From the NCBI RefSeq assembly GCF_000688255.1, contig NZ_JHYS01000002.1, positions 248,001 through 312,000 of the forward strand: DNA of 64,000 bases. Reading direction: 5' to 3'. Source of the DNA: Simplicispira psychrophila DSM 11588. GTDB taxonomy: Bacteria; Pseudomonadota; Gammaproteobacteria; Burkholderiales; Burkholderiaceae_C. A program made the translations under genes and the position numbers. The notes beneath the pieces are model-generated. The model was not told the DNA's origin. It searched no databases and saw only the letters and a list, made by a program, of their open reading frames with translations. Shown piece after piece: positions 63,532 to 64,000 of this stretch (within the stretch, counting starts at the first letter, position 1; each line of letters opens with the position of its first letter).

Positions 63532-64000
63532 AGAAGCGGCTGTGGCTGCGCGCGCTCAGCCTGCGCCTAGCGCTGATGTTTGCGCTGGTCAGTGTGTTGT
63601 TGCTCGGCGCGTTGGGCTTTTATCTGTACCAGTCGCTGGAGCGCGAGATTGCCTGGCGCGATGACCAGGCGCTGGTCGGCCGTGTCGAGCGGATGCGCAC
63701 GCTGATTGGCGACAGCGCCAGCATCGAGGCGCTGCGCCAGCGCCCGCAGCTCTACGCCAACATGCTGGGCAACCGCGACAACCTGCTGTGGGTGCTGAAC
63801 GGCGCCGGCCAGCCGCTGATCGAGATCAACCCGGTACAGATGGCGGTACCGGCGCTGCCACCCGGCAGCGGCGTACAGCTGCAGGACCACGCGGGCGCTG
63901 AGCCGGCGCGGCTGGCTTGGCAACACGTCCTGCACGAGGGCCAGCCGTTGACGTTGGTCGCTGGCAAGCTGCTGGCTGAGCGTCGGCAAATGCTGGCGGA
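63528..64000 (+). CDS. Heavy-metal-type sensor histidine kinase (partial at right edge)
   Basis: The first 157 residues of a membrane histidine kinase. The start [20 protein letters not shown] overlaps the regulator stop as ATGA. A membrane helix ([20 protein letters not shown]) is followed by a periplasmic region including [19 protein letters not shown] and [16 protein letters not shown], typical of the CusS, CopS and HprS sensor domain. The HAMP, HisKA and ATPase parts lie beyond the window. It is the partner of the adjacent regulator. Whether the signal is copper, silver or hydrogen peroxide cannot be told. Confidence 0.92.
   Translation, partial: MKKRLWLRALSLRLALMFALVSVLLLGALGFYLYQSLEREIAWRDDQALVGRVERMRTLIGDSASIEALRQRPQLYANMLGNRDNLLWVLNGAGQPLIEINPVQMAVPALPPGSGVQLQDHAGAEPARLAWQHVLHEGQPLTLVAGKLLAERRQMLA

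Overview
The window is a GC-rich (except for one island) stretch of a betaproteobacterial chromosome, most likely Burkholderiales and probably Comamonadaceae. The evidence is the gene complement (three-gene pnt operon, fused indolepyruvate oxidoreductase with a divergent Lrp regulator, stand-alone MetH homocysteine module, DUF1631 protein), the codon style, and a short palindromic repeat containing the core ATAGCTNNNNGCGC that recurs at least 12 times. No rRNA, tRNA, CRISPR array, prophage or replication origin was seen.

Layout. 1-3.6 kb: pntB (cut by the left edge), pntA C-terminal subunit, an embedded lipoprotein gene and the pntA N-terminal subunit, all on the minus strand. 3.8-12 kb: central carbon genes fba, pyk and pgk on the minus strand, interleaved with a PmrAB/QseBC-like two-component system divergent from a PAP2 phosphatase, and a FlgO-like lipoprotein pair. 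12-17.3 kb: azlCD, fmt and def (minus) facing a LysM protein and dprA (plus). 17.4-23 kb: a DUF1631 protein and secF-secD-yajC. 23.3-28.8 kb: a 1189-residue indolepyruvate ferredoxin oxidoreductase, an Lrp-family regulator, mltA and a tiny membrane ORF. 29-35.5 kb: an accessory zone with an OmpA-like lipoprotein gene, two truncated copies of its 3' end, a deleted IS3-family element, an AT-rich acyltransferase, a sodium:alanine symporter and a PEP-CTERM protein. 35.6-43.4 kb: an amidohydrolase and a giant YhdP/AsmA-like protein divergent from glnE. 43.5-49.8 kb: a degenerate HD-GYP protein, purB, yaeQ, an exported nuclease and glutamate dehydrogenase. 49.9-57.1 kb: an Ala-rich protein, the MetH homocysteine module, a WYL regulator, a small protein with a (TTTGCC)9 microsatellite, two zinc-ribbon proteins, alkB and recQ. 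57.2-64 kb: an M14 peptidase, minE-minD-minC, an acidic protein, pssA, and an exported transthyretin-like/GlcG-like pair divergent from a CusRS/HprRS-type two-component system (kinase cut by the right edge).

Most promising signals. (1) A perfect 16-bp inverted repeat with a 2-bp spacer (62783-62816) contains a core matching the CusR/HprR box TGACAA-N2-TTGTCA and lies between the HIU-hydrolase-like operon and the CusR-type regulator. This resembles the E. coli hiuH-hprRS arrangement, with a GlcG/HbpS-type protein added. (2) A copy of the dispersed palindrome lies inside fmt and is translated in frame. (3) The 29-34 kb zone has three direct copies of one OmpA gene 3' end and a deleted IS3 element whose inverted repeats can still be recognised. 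(4) A six-base microsatellite encodes an Ala-Phe transmembrane helix whose length could vary without frameshift. (5) A hexamer direct repeat resembling a PmrA box lies between the PmrA-like regulator and the PAP2 phosphatase gene.
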